IMG/VR virus record: IMGVR_UViG_3300031974_005642
Location: 1-37,227 of that record
Length of the DNA stretch: 37,227 bases
Source of the DNA: a virus
Direction: 5' to 3' (one strand)
Part shown: positions 7,394 through 15,320 of the stretch, one piece after another
How the letters are laid out: each line of letters begins with the position of its first letter
How positions within the stretch are numbered: position 1 is the first letter of the stretch
The notes under the pieces: generated by a model
What the model was told of the DNA's origin: nothing
Database searches by the model: none
Seen by the model: only the letters and a program-made list of their open reading frames with translations
Made by a program: the position numbers and the translations under genes

Positions 7394-8479
7394 ATGGATT
7401 TTATTGAAAGATTGCACAGCTTATCTAAAAAGGCTTCGCTGGTCTCTTCAGGGTTAGCTACTGAAGAAGCTACTAAGAACGCTTTGGTCATGCCATTTTT
7501 GCATTCGATTTTGGGCTACGATGTGTTTGATCCAAGTGAGGTTGTTCCAGAATTTACGGCGGATACTGGAACAAAGAAGGGCGAGAAGGTTGATTACGCG
7601 ATTGTTAAGGATGGTGAGATTCAAATTCTTGTTGAATGTAAAAAGTATGGAGAAAAATTGGCGTCAAAACACGCGAGTCAATTATTCAGGTATTTTTCTG
7701 TTACAAACGCAAGAATTGCCATTTTAACAAATGGAACTGTTTATCAGTTTTATACCGATTTAGACGCGCCAAACAAAATGGATGAAAAGCCATTTTTGGT
7801 TTTAGATATTGAAGATATCGATGATCACATTGTGCCAGAAGTTAAAAAGCTCACGAAAAATTCATTTGATGTGGAGTCTATTGTTGACTCCGCTGGGGAG
7901 CTAAAATATTTAAGTCAAATTAAAAGGCTGCTTGAAGCTCAGTTCGAGCAACCGGGAGAAGACTTCGTAAAGTTTTTTGCTTCCCGTGTTTATGACGGCG
8001 TAATTACAGCTAAAGTCAGAGCCCAATTTCAAGAAATAACTGAAAAGGCACTGAAACAGTTTCTCAGTGACAGTATCAATGAGCGGCTTAAATCTGCGAT
8101 GGGGTCTAATAGCAAGTCTGCAATGGCAGAAAATAAAAGCAATGATGAGCAAGTTGAATTAAAAAATGCTAACGCAGATGAAGAGTCAAAAATCGTTACA
8201 ACTGAAGCGGAATTAGACGGCTTCAATATTATAAAAGCTATTCTAAGGCAAAAAGTCAGCGTAGAGCGCATCGTTGCAAGAGATACGCAGAGCTATTTTG
8301 GCGTCTTACTTGACGATAACAATAGAAAACCTATTTGCCGTCTTCACTTTAATGCGAAACAAAAGTATATCGGTATGTTTGATGAAAATAAGCAAGAGAC
8401 TCGACATCCAATTGAAACACTTGATGAGATATTCAATTTTAGTGAAACGCTTCTAAATACAATCGCTTTCTACGAGTAA
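7394..8479 (+). CDS. predicted restriction-like nuclease (HsdR_N / COG4748-like), cargo gene
   Basis: A 361-aa protein resembling the N-terminal nuclease domain of type I/IV restriction enzymes. The hallmark ...TEEATKNALVMPFL...LGYDVFDPSEVVPEFTAD...KGEKVDYAI is present. The PD-(D/E)XK site is readable as D67 ... E81-C-K83 (VECKK). A C-terminal domain (residues about 270-355) may sense or bind a ligand. The ATG at 7394 is chosen because GGGAG (7383-7387) sits 6 nt upstream; GTG 7337 and ATG 7346 are possible longer starts. There is no methylase or helicase partner next to it. The gene is visibly more AT-rich than its neighbours, which suggests acquisition as a cargo (moron) gene. A role in superinfection exclusion or host restriction is inferred. 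Confidence 0.85.
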   Translation: MDFIERLHSLSKKASLVSSGLATEEATKNALVMPFLHSILGYDVFDPSEVVPEFTADTGTKKGEKVDYAIVKDGEIQILVECKKYGEKLASKHASQLFRYFSVTNARIAILTNGTVYQFYTDLDAPNKMDEKPFLVLDIEDIDDHIVPEVKKLTKNSFDVESIVDSAGELKYLSQIKRLLEAQFEQPGEDFVKFFASRVYDGVITAKVRAQFQEITEKALKQFLSDSINERLKSAMGSNSKSAMAENKSNDEQVELKNANADEESKIVTTEAELDGFNIIKAILRQKVSVERIVARDTQSYFGVLLDDNNRKPICRLHFNAKQKYIGMFDENKQETRHPIETLDEIFNFSETLLNTIAFYE

Positions 8480-8500
8480 GCAATCCACAATGATACCTCT

Positions 8501-8528
8501 TTGTGAGGAGACCTAGACCTCCTCACAA
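8501..8528 (+). terminator. strong hairpin after the nuclease gene
   Basis: A perfect 10-bp inverted repeat, TTGTGAGGAG (8501-8510) and CTCCTCACAA (8519-8528), with an 8-nt loop, 21 bp after the nuclease stop. The T-tract is poor (TTCATC). It likely ends transcription of the cargo gene before the late lysis promoter. Confidence 0.6.
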
Positions 8529-8571
8529 TTCATCGCTACCATGCCAACATTATCACTGGCTTTAGCCAGCC

Positions 8572-8594
8572 GCTGAAGCGCTTCACCTGATACA
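8572..8594 (+). promoter_or_regulatory. palindromic late-promoter element (lysis operon)
   Basis: TGAAGCGCTTCA (8574-8585) is a perfect 12-bp palindrome inside a 17-bp block (GCTGAAGCGCTTCACCT) found again upstream of the protease operon at 18603-18619. Beyond the block both copies read AT.CAC..CCC. GATACA (8589-8594) could be a -10. The position equals the Mu lys promoter, so this is a candidate binding site for the Mor/C-like activator. Confidence 0.55.
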
Positions 8595-8609
8595 CCCCCC
8601 GCTAATTCC

Positions 8610-8650
8610 TTAATCTCTAGTCTGCTTCGTACTAAACGACTGGAGATTAG
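8610..8650 (+). promoter_or_regulatory. RNA hairpin sequestering the holin Shine-Dalgarno
   Basis: TTAATCTCTAGTC (8610-8622) pairs with GACTGGAGATTAG (8638-8650): 13 bp with two G-U wobbles and a 15-nt loop. The 3' arm contains GGAG (8642-8645), the ribosome site for the holin GTG at 8653. The structure should lower holin translation and thereby delay lysis. Confidence 0.6.
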
Positions 8651-8652
8651 AG

Positions 8653-8955
8653 GTGAAATCGAATGTAACCGACAAACTGCGCATCTGGCCGTGGCTGTTT
8701 TTGGCTTTGGTTTTTACGGGCATTGTTGCCTTTGTGGCGCCATATCAGTTGGGCGTATTGGCATGGTCATTGAGTAAGCTGTCGCTAGGTGCGTATTTGG
8801 GCTATTGGATAGACCGCAGCATTTTTCATTACTGCCGCCCGCACGCATTTATTGAGCATCGTCCCGCAGTTCATCCCGCAGTGCTCACGGCTAGCATGAT
8901 TCGCCGTGCCATCATCATTGCCGCCTCTATTTTAGCGTTGGGGCTTGGCGTATGA
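8653..8955 (+). CDS. putative holin (2/3-TM type)
   Basis: A 100-aa membrane protein at the head of the lysis cassette. Hydrophobic segments lie at about residues 12-30 and 85-99, with a semi-hydrophobic region at 32-55. The family-like core LGAYLGYWIDRSIFHYCRPH is recognisable from putative holins of Mu-like and related phages. The start is GTG 8653, 7 nt after GGAG. It would form inner-membrane lesions that release the transglycosylase. The stop overlaps the next gene as ATGA. Confidence 0.82.
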   Translation: MKSNVTDKLRIWPWLFLALVFTGIVAFVAPYQLGVLAWSLSKLSLGAYLGYWIDRSIFHYCRPHAFIEHRPAVHPAVLTASMIRRAIIIAASILALGLGV

Positions 8956-9599
8956 CGTGGTCTCGGATTTTTAATATCACGATTGCCCTGCTAATTTTAT
9001 CGGCGTTGCTTTTAAGTCTATCTGCGTTTGCGCAAATACCTGAACGCGCTGATCATTACCGGCGCGACCTTACTCGCATAGCCCAGCAAGAGATGGGGCT
9101 TACTGCCCCTGTCGCGTTATTTGCGGCGCAAATCCACCAAGAAAGCAGTTGGCGTTTTGATGCCAAAAGCCCTTATGCCGAAGGCTTAACGCAGTTCACC
9201 CCAGCAACGGCTAAATGGATTGCTGAAATTTACCCCGACCTTGGCGCGGCTGCGCCGTATTCCCCTAGTTGGGCGATGCGCGCCATGCTGCGTTATGACC
9301 TGCATATATTGGCGCGTGTAAAGCCGTGGCACGCGCGGGATATTCCTGACTGTGACAAGTGGGCCTTCACCCTAAGCGGGTATAACGGTGGCCCAGGGTG
9401 GATAACACGCGACCGGCGGCAGGCTGAGAACGCCGGTCATTGTCCTGATGTTTGGTGGGGTTCTGTAGAGAACTTTTCTACTCGATCCGCTTCCGCGTTT
9501 AATGAAAATCGACACTATCCTAATCGGATTCTTTTTGAGCTTGAACCGCGCTATATAGCAGCTGGCTGGCCGGGGGTATCCACATGCTTCGTGTTGTAG
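8952..9599 (+). CDS. lytic transglycosylase (phage endolysin)
   Basis: A 215-aa peptidoglycan-cleaving enzyme of the SLT/goose-lysozyme-like fold. An N-terminal hydrophobic segment (residues 7-27, ending SAFAQ) may be a cleavable signal or a signal-anchor. The catalytic glutamate is E64 in AAQIHQESSWR. The following YAEGLTQFTPATAKW and the later LSGYNGGPGW match transglycosylase motifs. It is translated from an ATGA overlap with the holin and overlaps the spanin gene by 16 nt. It acts in the periplasm during lysis. Confidence 0.9.
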   Translation: MTWSRIFNITIALLILSALLLSLSAFAQIPERADHYRRDLTRIAQQEMGLTAPVALFAAQIHQESSWRFDAKSPYAEGLTQFTPATAKWIAEIYPDLGAAAPYSPSWAMRAMLRYDLHILARVKPWHARDIPDCDKWAFTLSGYNGGPGWITRDRRQAENAGHCPDVWWGSVENFSTRSASAFNENRHYPNRILFELEPRYIAAGWPGVSTCFVL

Positions 9600-9934
9600 G
9601 TGCGGCGGTGATACTAATTTTAGTTGCAGTCTTGTATCACTCATGGCGAATTTCTGATCTGAATGAATCCGTCACAAGCAAAGGTCAAGAGATTGACTCT
9701 CTGACAGCTGACAGAGACAAGTGGAAAGTAGCTGCGTTGGCAAATAAGAGCCGCGCCGATCGCTTAGCTGAGTTACAAAAGTCTGCAGACAAGTCTGTTC
9801 GATATTTGCAGGCAGTGCTTGCGGAGCGACAACACAGTTACGACTTGCAACAGCAAGTAATAAAAAATTCCCCCCCGTCTGATGATGGCCCTGTTGCGCC
9901 AGTACTGCGAATGACCTTGGAGTCATTGCCGTGA
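9584..9934 (+). CDS. inner-membrane spanin-like protein (Rz-like)
   Basis: A 116-aa protein with one N-terminal transmembrane segment (VVGAAVILILVAVLYHSW). A long coiled-coil-like stretch follows (LNESVTSKGQEIDSLTADRDKWKVAALANKSRADRLAELQK) and then a Pro-rich tail. This is the topology of an i-spanin, which joins inner and outer membrane in the last step of lysis. The assignment rests on topology and on its place before a lipoprotein gene. Confidence 0.75.
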   Translation: MLRVVGAAVILILVAVLYHSWRISDLNESVTSKGQEIDSLTADRDKWKVAALANKSRADRLAELQKSADKSVRYLQAVLAERQHSYDLQQQVIKNSPPSDDGPVAPVLRMTLESLP

Positions 9935-10197
9935 TGCGATCGCTATTATTTTTTTTACTTGTGAGTTTGGTCGGTTGTGCTGGTCAGGTTGTTACTGAGG
10001 CGGAGCAAGTGCCCACGCCAGTGCTGTGCCAGGTGCCAGCTGGATTGCTGGCTATGTACGATGCTCCGATCGCGCCCAGCGGCGACTACAGTCAGAAAGA
10101 TGTAGCGATGTATATCAGTGAACTGCATGAGTGGGCAGCTGCGGGTCGGCTAAGGATTGGCGAGATTGATAAGTGGGTAACTGAACACTGTGAATGA
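9931..10197 (+). CDS. lipoprotein, outer-membrane spanin-like (Rz1-like)
   Basis: An 88-aa protein with a signal peptide ending in a lipobox, LVGC (cysteine at residue 16 from GTG 9931). Starts at GTG 9931 or ATG 9934 are equally possible, and GTGA overlaps the previous stop. The mature part has two further cysteines (VLCQVP and the C-terminal HCE). It is longer than classical Rz1 and lies after rather than inside the i-spanin gene. It probably pairs with that spanin. Confidence 0.72.
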   Translation: MMRSLLFFLLVSLVGCAGQVVTEAEQVPTPVLCQVPAGLLAMYDAPIAPSGDYSQKDVAMYISELHEWAAAGRLRIGEIDKWVTEHCE

Positions 10198-10399
10198 AAG
10201 CGATTTTGAGAGAGCGGCGCAGTTTGCAGATCGTGAACGCGAAAATGCTTTGGCTAAGCATAGACAGACAATGGCCAATCAAATTGAAGGTAGTGACACC
10301 TGCGAGGACTGCGGTGGGCCAATACCACCAGAACGGCGAGCAGCGGTAAATACCGTGTTCTGTGTTGAATGCCAGGGAATTAACGAAAGGCTGCGATAG
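10190..10399 (+). CDS. TraR/DksA-type C4 zinc-finger protein
   Basis: A 69-aa protein with the DksA/TraR zinc finger CEDCGG...FCVECQ (CxxC-x17-CxxC) and a short N-terminal helix with acidic residues. Proteins of this family bind the RNA polymerase secondary channel and alter transcription without a DNA site. GTG 10190 overlaps the spanin stop. Whether it acts on host or phage promoters cannot be told. Confidence 0.88.
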   Translation: MNESDFERAAQFADRERENALAKHRQTMANQIEGSDTCEDCGGPIPPERRAAVNTVFCVECQGINERLR

Positions 10400-10401
10400 C
10401 A

Positions 10402-10785
10402 ATGAATTTAAATGATGTGAACTGGGATGCAACGCGCTTTGGGTTTGATTTAGCACAAACAATATTTATGGCCGGTGTGGCCATTTATGTTTGGTGGACG
10501 AATCGATCACGAGCCACCAAGAAGTCCATTGAAGAAGTGGATCAGGAAATCGATAAAGTGCAAAGCACATTTGAAAAGCGCTCCAACGAATTAGAGCGAC
10601 GAGTGGATTCTTTAGAAAAAGACTTATCGCATTTACCGGGTCACTCAGAGATGGCCGCAGTGCATGAAAAAGTAAATACCGTCGCCAACACGATGAGCGC
10701 GGTACAGGGTGAATTAAGCGGCATTAATCGCACCCTCGGCCTGATTAACGAATTCCTTTTAAACAAGGGGAACGATAGAAAATGA
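10402..10785 (+). CDS. DUF2730 (Mu gp25-like) membrane coiled-coil protein
   Basis: A 127-aa protein with an N-terminal transmembrane helix (FDLAQTIFMAGVAIYVWWTN) followed by a long coiled coil (EEVDQEIDKVQSTFEKRSNELERRVDSLEKDL) ending in LGLINEFLLNKG. Size, topology and position between the lysis genes and gp26/27 match Mu gp25. The function is unknown. The 3' end overlaps the next gene by ATGA. Confidence 0.82.
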   Translation: MNLNDVNWDATRFGFDLAQTIFMAGVAIYVWWTNRSRATKKSIEEVDQEIDKVQSTFEKRSNELERRVDSLEKDLSHLPGHSEMAAVHEKVNTVANTMSAVQGELSGINRTLGLINEFLLNKGNDRK

Positions 10786-11078
10786 GTTATCAAAAGCACA
10801 TACAGGAAGATCGCCGTCTTGTGATTTTGCGCTTGCTTGCCGAGGCGCAAGGCTACGATCTGAATAGCTCGATCATAAAAACTGCGCTGGCAGACTTTGG
10901 GCATCATCCTGGTCGCGATCTTATCCACACCGAACTTGCGTGGCTAGAAGAGCAAGGTCTGGTTAAAACACACCAGATGGTCAGTGTGCTGGTTGCTAAG
11001 TTAACTAGCCGTGGCGCAGACGTCGCTGCGGGGAATGCAACGGTGCCTGGTGTTAAGCGTCCAGGGCCGAGTGATTGA
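10782..11078 (+). CDS. Mu gp26-like winged-helix protein
   Basis: A 98-aa protein with the recognisable order of Mu gp26: EDRRLVILRLLAEAQGYDLNSSIIKTALADFGHHPGRDLIHTELAWLEEQGLV, a winged helix-turn-helix, then a short strand and a GADVAAGN turn. It always lies beside the small terminase in these phages, so it may assist packaging or its regulation. It starts in an ATGA overlap. Confidence 0.82.
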   Translation: MSYQKHIQEDRRLVILRLLAEAQGYDLNSSIIKTALADFGHHPGRDLIHTELAWLEEQGLVKTHQMVSVLVAKLTSRGADVAAGNATVPGVKRPGPSD

Positions 11079-11079
11079 T

Positions 11080-11643
11080 ATGGCTGAGCGTCGCACGCGG
11101 GGCCGCCCGTCTAAAGTTGAAAAGCTGCCTGACAACATTAAGCAAGCACTGGACAAACTGCTGCGTGATGGCAGTCGTACCCAGCAAGAAATTTTAGACC
11201 ACATCAATAAGCTGCTGCCGGAAGACGATCAACTTAGCCGCAGTGGTCTTAACCGCTATAGCACTCGCATGGAATCAGTGGGTGCAAAACTGCGTGAGAC
11301 TCGCGAAATAGCCAATGCATGGATGGCGCGCTTTGGTGATGAGCCAACCAGCGACGTGATGCAGCTTGTGACTGAAATGATGCAAGGCGTGCTATTCAAA
11401 ATATCACTTAAGGCTGCAGAAGCTGCAGACGATGAACTGATCGATCCAGAGGAAATGAAAGACATCGCTTTGGCTATTCAGCGACTGTCTCGCGCCGCTG
11501 AAATGAATGCCAAGCGCGAACAGCAGATCCGCAAAGCCTTTGCAGATCAAGCCGCCACTGAGACGGAGAAGGTGGCTAAAGAAGCCGGACTCAGTGCTGA
11601 AGCCGTCCAGACCATTAAGAACAAAATTCTGGGTATTGCCTAA
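11080..11643 (+). CDS. Mu gp27-like protein (DUF3486), probable small terminase subunit
   Basis: A 187-aa protein. ATG 11080 follows the gp26 stop directly; an upstream in-frame start at 11011 would lie inside gp26. Features are RGRPSKVEKLP at the N-terminus, a helix-turn-helix (RTQQEILDHINKLL...SRSGLNRYSTRMESVG), and a helical C-terminus ending QTIKNKILGI. This is the DUF3486 arrangement. It likely recognises phage DNA and hands it to TerL. The stop overlaps TerL as TAATG. Confidence 0.88.
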   Translation: MAERRTRGRPSKVEKLPDNIKQALDKLLRDGSRTQQEILDHINKLLPEDDQLSRSGLNRYSTRMESVGAKLRETREIANAWMARFGDEPTSDVMQLVTEMMQGVLFKISLKAAEAADDELIDPEEMKDIALAIQRLSRAAEMNAKREQQIRKAFADQAATETEKVAKEAGLSAEAVQTIKNKILGIA

Positions 11644-13232
11644 TGAGTGACATAGGCATAGGCAAAGTCCTTGGCGGTGGCACCGTCAACGACCCGAACT
11701 GGTATAAGGACTTCGACGCAAACGAAGTCCTTTTGCAATATCAGCGTGATTGGGTTGCAGACGATTCTCAGCTCAAGATTGCCGAGAAGTCGCGCCGGAC
11801 TGGTTTAACCTGGGCTGAAGCGGCCGACGCCACATTGTGTGCCGGCGCATCGCGTGCGGCCGCTGGCTGTAATCACTTCTATGTTGGCTCTAACAAAGAA
11901 ATGGCGCGGGAGTTTATCGACGCCGTGGCAATGTGGGCCAAGCTGTTTGATCAAGCAGCTGGCGAGATTGAAGAAGAAATCCTGATCGATGAAGACAAAG
12001 ATATTCTTACCTTCGTCGTTAACTTTGCTAGTGGCTTTAAAGTCCAGGCGCTGAGTTCACGGCCGTCTAACCTTCGCGGTATGCAAGGTAATGTCACTAT
12101 CGATGAGGCTGCGTTTCACGAGCAGCTCGCTGAAGTACTCAAGGCCGCGCTGGCACTCACAATGTGGGGTAGTAAAGTCCGTTTAATCAGTACTCATAAC
12201 GGTGTTGAAAACCTCTTTAACGAAATCATCAACGATAGCCGCGCTGGTAAAAAAGATTATAGCGTTCACCGTATAACCTTAGATGATGCTTGTCAGCAGG
12301 GTTTGTATAAACGAATTTGTCAGATCACTAAAAAAGAGTGGTCGGCAGAAAACGAAGCGGCGTGGGTTGCAGGACTTATTAAAAATACCGCTACCAGTGA
12401 AGACGCCCAAGAAGAATATTACTGCGTGCCCAAGTCTGGCGGCGGTGCGTATCTATCACGTGCTTTGATTGAGTCGCGGATGGCACCTGCGCCCATCTTC
12501 CGCTATGAAGGCACTGCCGAGTTTAATGCTCGACCTGAAAAAATTCGCTATGCCGAGATTCAGGATTGGTGTGTAAGCAACCTTCTTCCAATTCTAAATA
12601 CGCTTCACCCGAACACCCCACATTGCTTTGGTGAAGACTTTGCACGTACCGGCGACTTTACTGTGTTCGCGCCAATGGCCATTACGCAGGAGCTAAAGCG
12701 TGTGGTGCCATTCTTGGTTGAATTGCGCAATGTGCCGTTCAAGCAGCAAGAACAAATCATGAAGTACATCATTGATCGCCTGCCAAAGTTTCAGGCGGGT
12801 GCGTTTGATGCACGTGGCAATGGTCAGTATCTGGCAGAAACAGCTGTAGACGAATACGGTGCCGGCATCATTGAAGCCGTGATGCTCAGCCAGTCTTGGT
12901 ACCTCGACAATATGCCTAAGCTCAAGGCCGCATTTGAAGATGACGAGATACTAGTTCCCAAAGACCGCGACGTGCTCGATGACCTGCGGGCCCTGCAAGT
13001 CATTAAGGGCATACCCAAACTACCTGATGCCAAAACCGGCGATGACAAGAAGCGTCACGGCGATGCCGCAATCGCGATAGCAATGGCGTACTTCGCCAGC
13101 TTAATGGATGTGGTGGCGATTGATTTTACATCGGTACCCAGAGCCGCAAATAACTGGCATGGCTCTGCCAAACAAGACGATGAAGACGACACCGACTTCG
13201 ATCCTGGTCTGAACATTACGGGTGCGTGGTAA
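11643..13232 (+). CDS. terminase large subunit (Mu gp28-like)
   Basis: A 529-aa packaging motor and headful nuclease. A Walker-A-like motif with Arg is KSRRTGLTW (49-57). Walker B is VTIDEAAFHE (D154/E155). The coupling motif is near STHNGVENLF. The RNase-H-like nuclease domain begins with EDFARTGDF (D332, D338) and includes DARGNGQYLAE. Length and order are typical for Mu gp28. It is encoded between the small terminase and the portal, except that an ASCH gene is inserted before the portal. Confidence 0.94.
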   Translation: MSDIGIGKVLGGGTVNDPNWYKDFDANEVLLQYQRDWVADDSQLKIAEKSRRTGLTWAEAADATLCAGASRAAAGCNHFYVGSNKEMAREFIDAVAMWAKLFDQAAGEIEEEILIDEDKDILTFVVNFASGFKVQALSSRPSNLRGMQGNVTIDEAAFHEQLAEVLKAALALTMWGSKVRLISTHNGVENLFNEIINDSRAGKKDYSVHRITLDDACQQGLYKRICQITKKEWSAENEAAWVAGLIKNTATSEDAQEEYYCVPKSGGGAYLSRALIESRMAPAPIFRYEGTAEFNARPEKIRYAEIQDWCVSNLLPILNTLHPNTPHCFGEDFARTGDFTVFAPMAITQELKRVVPFLVELRNVPFKQQEQIMKYIIDRLPKFQAGAFDARGNGQYLAETAVDEYGAGIIEAVMLSQSWYLDNMPKLKAAFEDDEILVPKDRDVLDDLRALQVIKGIPKLPDAKTGDDKKRHGDAAIAIAMAYFASLMDVVAIDFTSVPRAANNWHGSAKQDDEDDTDFDPGLNITGAW

Positions 13233-13516
13233 TGCGAATTTTAAGACTGCACCTACGAGGTGATTATTGGTATCAAGTTAAAGCCGGTAAGAAGCCGCTG
13301 GAGTATCGCTTAGTTAACGCTTATTGGCAGCGTCGTCTAATCGATAGGCACTACGACGAAGTGCACCTGCTGCTTGGCTATCCAAAGCGAGATGATCATT
13401 CAAAAGTATTGAAACGTCGTTGGGCAGGTAATCCTAAAGAAACGCAGCTGCTGCACCCTGAGTTTGGTGATCAGCGGGTGAAGGTCTATGCCATCGACGT
13501 AACACAGGAAGTCTGA
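13232..13516 (+). CDS. ASCH-domain protein
   Basis: A 94-aa protein. ATG 13232 forms a TAATG overlap with the TerL stop. The start ILRLHLRGDYWYQVKAGKKPLEYRL is the signature of an ASCH (PUA-like) domain, with the conserved G-K-K-x-x-E-Y-R loop. The rest gives the expected beta strands (YDEVHLLLGYP, VKVYAIDV). Family members bind RNA or modified nucleosides, and some are N4-acetylcytidine amidohydrolases. It is not a Mu gene and looks like an accessory insertion between TerL and portal. Confidence 0.85.
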   Translation: MRILRLHLRGDYWYQVKAGKKPLEYRLVNAYWQRRLIDRHYDEVHLLLGYPKRDDHSKVLKRRWAGNPKETQLLHPEFGDQRVKVYAIDVTQEV

Positions 13517-13518
13517 CA

Positions 13519-15090
13519 ATGGCCAAAAACAAAAAGCAAAAAATTGATACAAAATCGCCAGCGCTTACCGAGGAGCAAACTGCCGGTACCGCACTCAGTG
13601 CACAGTTGCATCGCGAATTTGCCGAACACCCAACCAAGGGCTTAACGCCGGCGCGTCTATACCAGATCCTTGAGGGTGCTGAAAAAGGCGATCTTAAAGC
13701 GCAGTCTGAACTCTTTGAAGATATGGAAGAGAAAGACCCTCAGATCGGCAGTGACCTTGCCAAACGTCGGCAGCTGGCTGCGGAGTTAGAGTGGCAGATT
13801 GTGCCGCCAGACAATGCGAGTCGTGCAGAGAAGAAAGCAGCTGAGCAAGCCGCCGAAGTCTTTGATGGGCTGGAGGTTGAAGACCTAATCATTGATATGG
13901 GCGCAGCCCTTGGACATGGCTGGGCAAACCTGGAACAAACGTGGGCGCGTGATGGCGCTATGCGATTTATCGAACAGCCTGAGCTTCGGCCCCACGGTTG
14001 GTTTCGTTTGCACTCAGAAAATCAGAACAGCATTACCCTGCGGGACAACAGTCAGAACGGTGCCGAGCTGTGGCCACTAGGCTGGGTGCAACACCGCCAT
14101 AAAGCCAAGCCTGGTTACATTGCGCGATCGGGCCTGTGTCGTATGTTGGCGTGGCCATACTTGTTCCAAAACTACGCACTGGGTGACCTAGCCCAACTAC
14201 TTGAGATTTACGGCATACCCGCTCGTGTGGGCACATACCCTCGCAACGCATCAGACAAAGAGAAGCTGACTTTACTCCGAGCTGTGACAAGCCTTGGCAG
14301 CAATGCTGCTGGCATCATTCCCCAAGGCATGGAAATCGATTTTAAAGAAGCCGCCGACGGCAAGTCAGATATGTTCAAGGTGATGATGGATTGGTGTCAG
14401 CAGGCCAAGGCGAAGGTGGTCCTGGGCGGCACGCTTACCTCTGGCACTGGCGAAGGCACCAATACCAACGCGCTCGGTAATGTCCATGAACGTGCACTAG
14501 ACAGTTTAATCCATTCCGACATTCGTCAATACGCCAGCACAATCAAGCGTGACATGCTGTGGCCGATGGCTGCAATGAACTTTGGCATAGCAGACTTGCG
14601 CCGTGCTCCGCAGTTCAAACTGGATATGGGTGAGACCGAAGACTTTGTGGTGCTGTCGGAATCCTTGCCTAAGTTTGTTGAGATGGGTGCGCGTATACCT
14701 ATGTGGTGGTTTCACGAGAAGTCCGGGATTCCAGAGGCCGGTGAGAAAGATGAAGTACTGACCCTTTCACCAAAAGCGCAGGAACCGCCGACATTACCAG
14801 CAGAGCAAAAGGCCGTATTAAGCACCGCTTTAGCTGCGCTTAAAGGGACGTTAAACAGCCCTCAATCGGCATTAGATGACGTGATTAAAGCCATCAGCCC
14901 CGCTCAGCAACAAGGCCAAGCAGAGGCATTGCTTAAGCCGATTATGGATCGGATTCAAGCGGGTGATAATTACGATGCCATTCAAGATGACTTAAGTGAC
15001 CTTTACCCCGACCTTGATGTGAGCGGTATAGAGGACGTGCTGACGCGGCTATTTTTTATCGCAGAGACATGGGGGCGGCTGAACGCATGA
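13519..15090 (+). CDS. portal protein (DUF935, Mu gp29-like)
   Basis: A 523-aa portal through which DNA enters and leaves the capsid. It has the characteristic start of DUF935 proteins (LTPARLYQILEGAEKGDLKAQSELFEDMEEKDPQIGSDLAKRRQ), the LGHGWANLEQTW segment, and LEIYGIPARVGTYP...GIIPQGMEIDF. The C-terminal part is helical. It starts 2 nt after the ASCH gene. Its stop overlaps the next small ORF. Confidence 0.94.
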   Translation: MAKNKKQKIDTKSPALTEEQTAGTALSAQLHREFAEHPTKGLTPARLYQILEGAEKGDLKAQSELFEDMEEKDPQIGSDLAKRRQLAAELEWQIVPPDNASRAEKKAAEQAAEVFDGLEVEDLIIDMGAALGHGWANLEQTWARDGAMRFIEQPELRPHGWFRLHSENQNSITLRDNSQNGAELWPLGWVQHRHKAKPGYIARSGLCRMLAWPYLFQNYALGDLAQLLEIYGIPARVGTYPRNASDKEKLTLLRAVTSLGSNAAGIIPQGMEIDFKEAADGKSDMFKVMMDWCQQAKAKVVLGGTLTSGTGEGTNTNALGNVHERALDSLIHSDIRQYASTIKRDMLWPMAAMNFGIADLRRAPQFKLDMGETEDFVVLSESLPKFVEMGARIPMWWFHEKSGIPEAGEKDEVLTLSPKAQEPPTLPAEQKAVLSTALAALKGTLNSPQSALDDVIKAISPAQQQGQAEALLKPIMDRIQAGDNYDAIQDDLSDLYPDLDVSGIEDVLTRLFFIAETWGRLNA

Positions 15091-15269
15091 AGAATCAAAT
15101 GAACGAAAAATTCAAACGGTGTAGAACCGTTGGGCAGTTAGTCACTGAGCTTCAAAAATTACCGAAAGGCGCCAAGCTCGGCGAACCGATGATACCTGTT
15201 TTATATAACTCAAGTGAGGCGGCGAAGAACGCCGGATTAAAGCCTTGCGTGGGAATAGAAGAGTATTAG
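15087..15269 (+). CDS. small hypothetical protein
   Basis: A 60-aa protein starting at ATG 15087 in an ATGA overlap with the portal stop. It is basic at the N-terminus (MKNQMNEKFKRCRTVGQLVTELQKLPKGAKLG) and polar at the C-terminus. The LVTELQKLPKGAKL pattern occurs in small phage accessory proteins. The function is unknown. It is the first of a cluster of tiny ORFs not found at this place in Mu. Confidence 0.6.
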   Translation: MKNQMNEKFKRCRTVGQLVTELQKLPKGAKLGEPMIPVLYNSSEAAKNAGLKPCVGIEEY

Positions 15270-15320
15270 CGGTTAGATTTATGGGCATATGCCACCCTTG
15301 ACGGCATGGAGAGAATTGTA

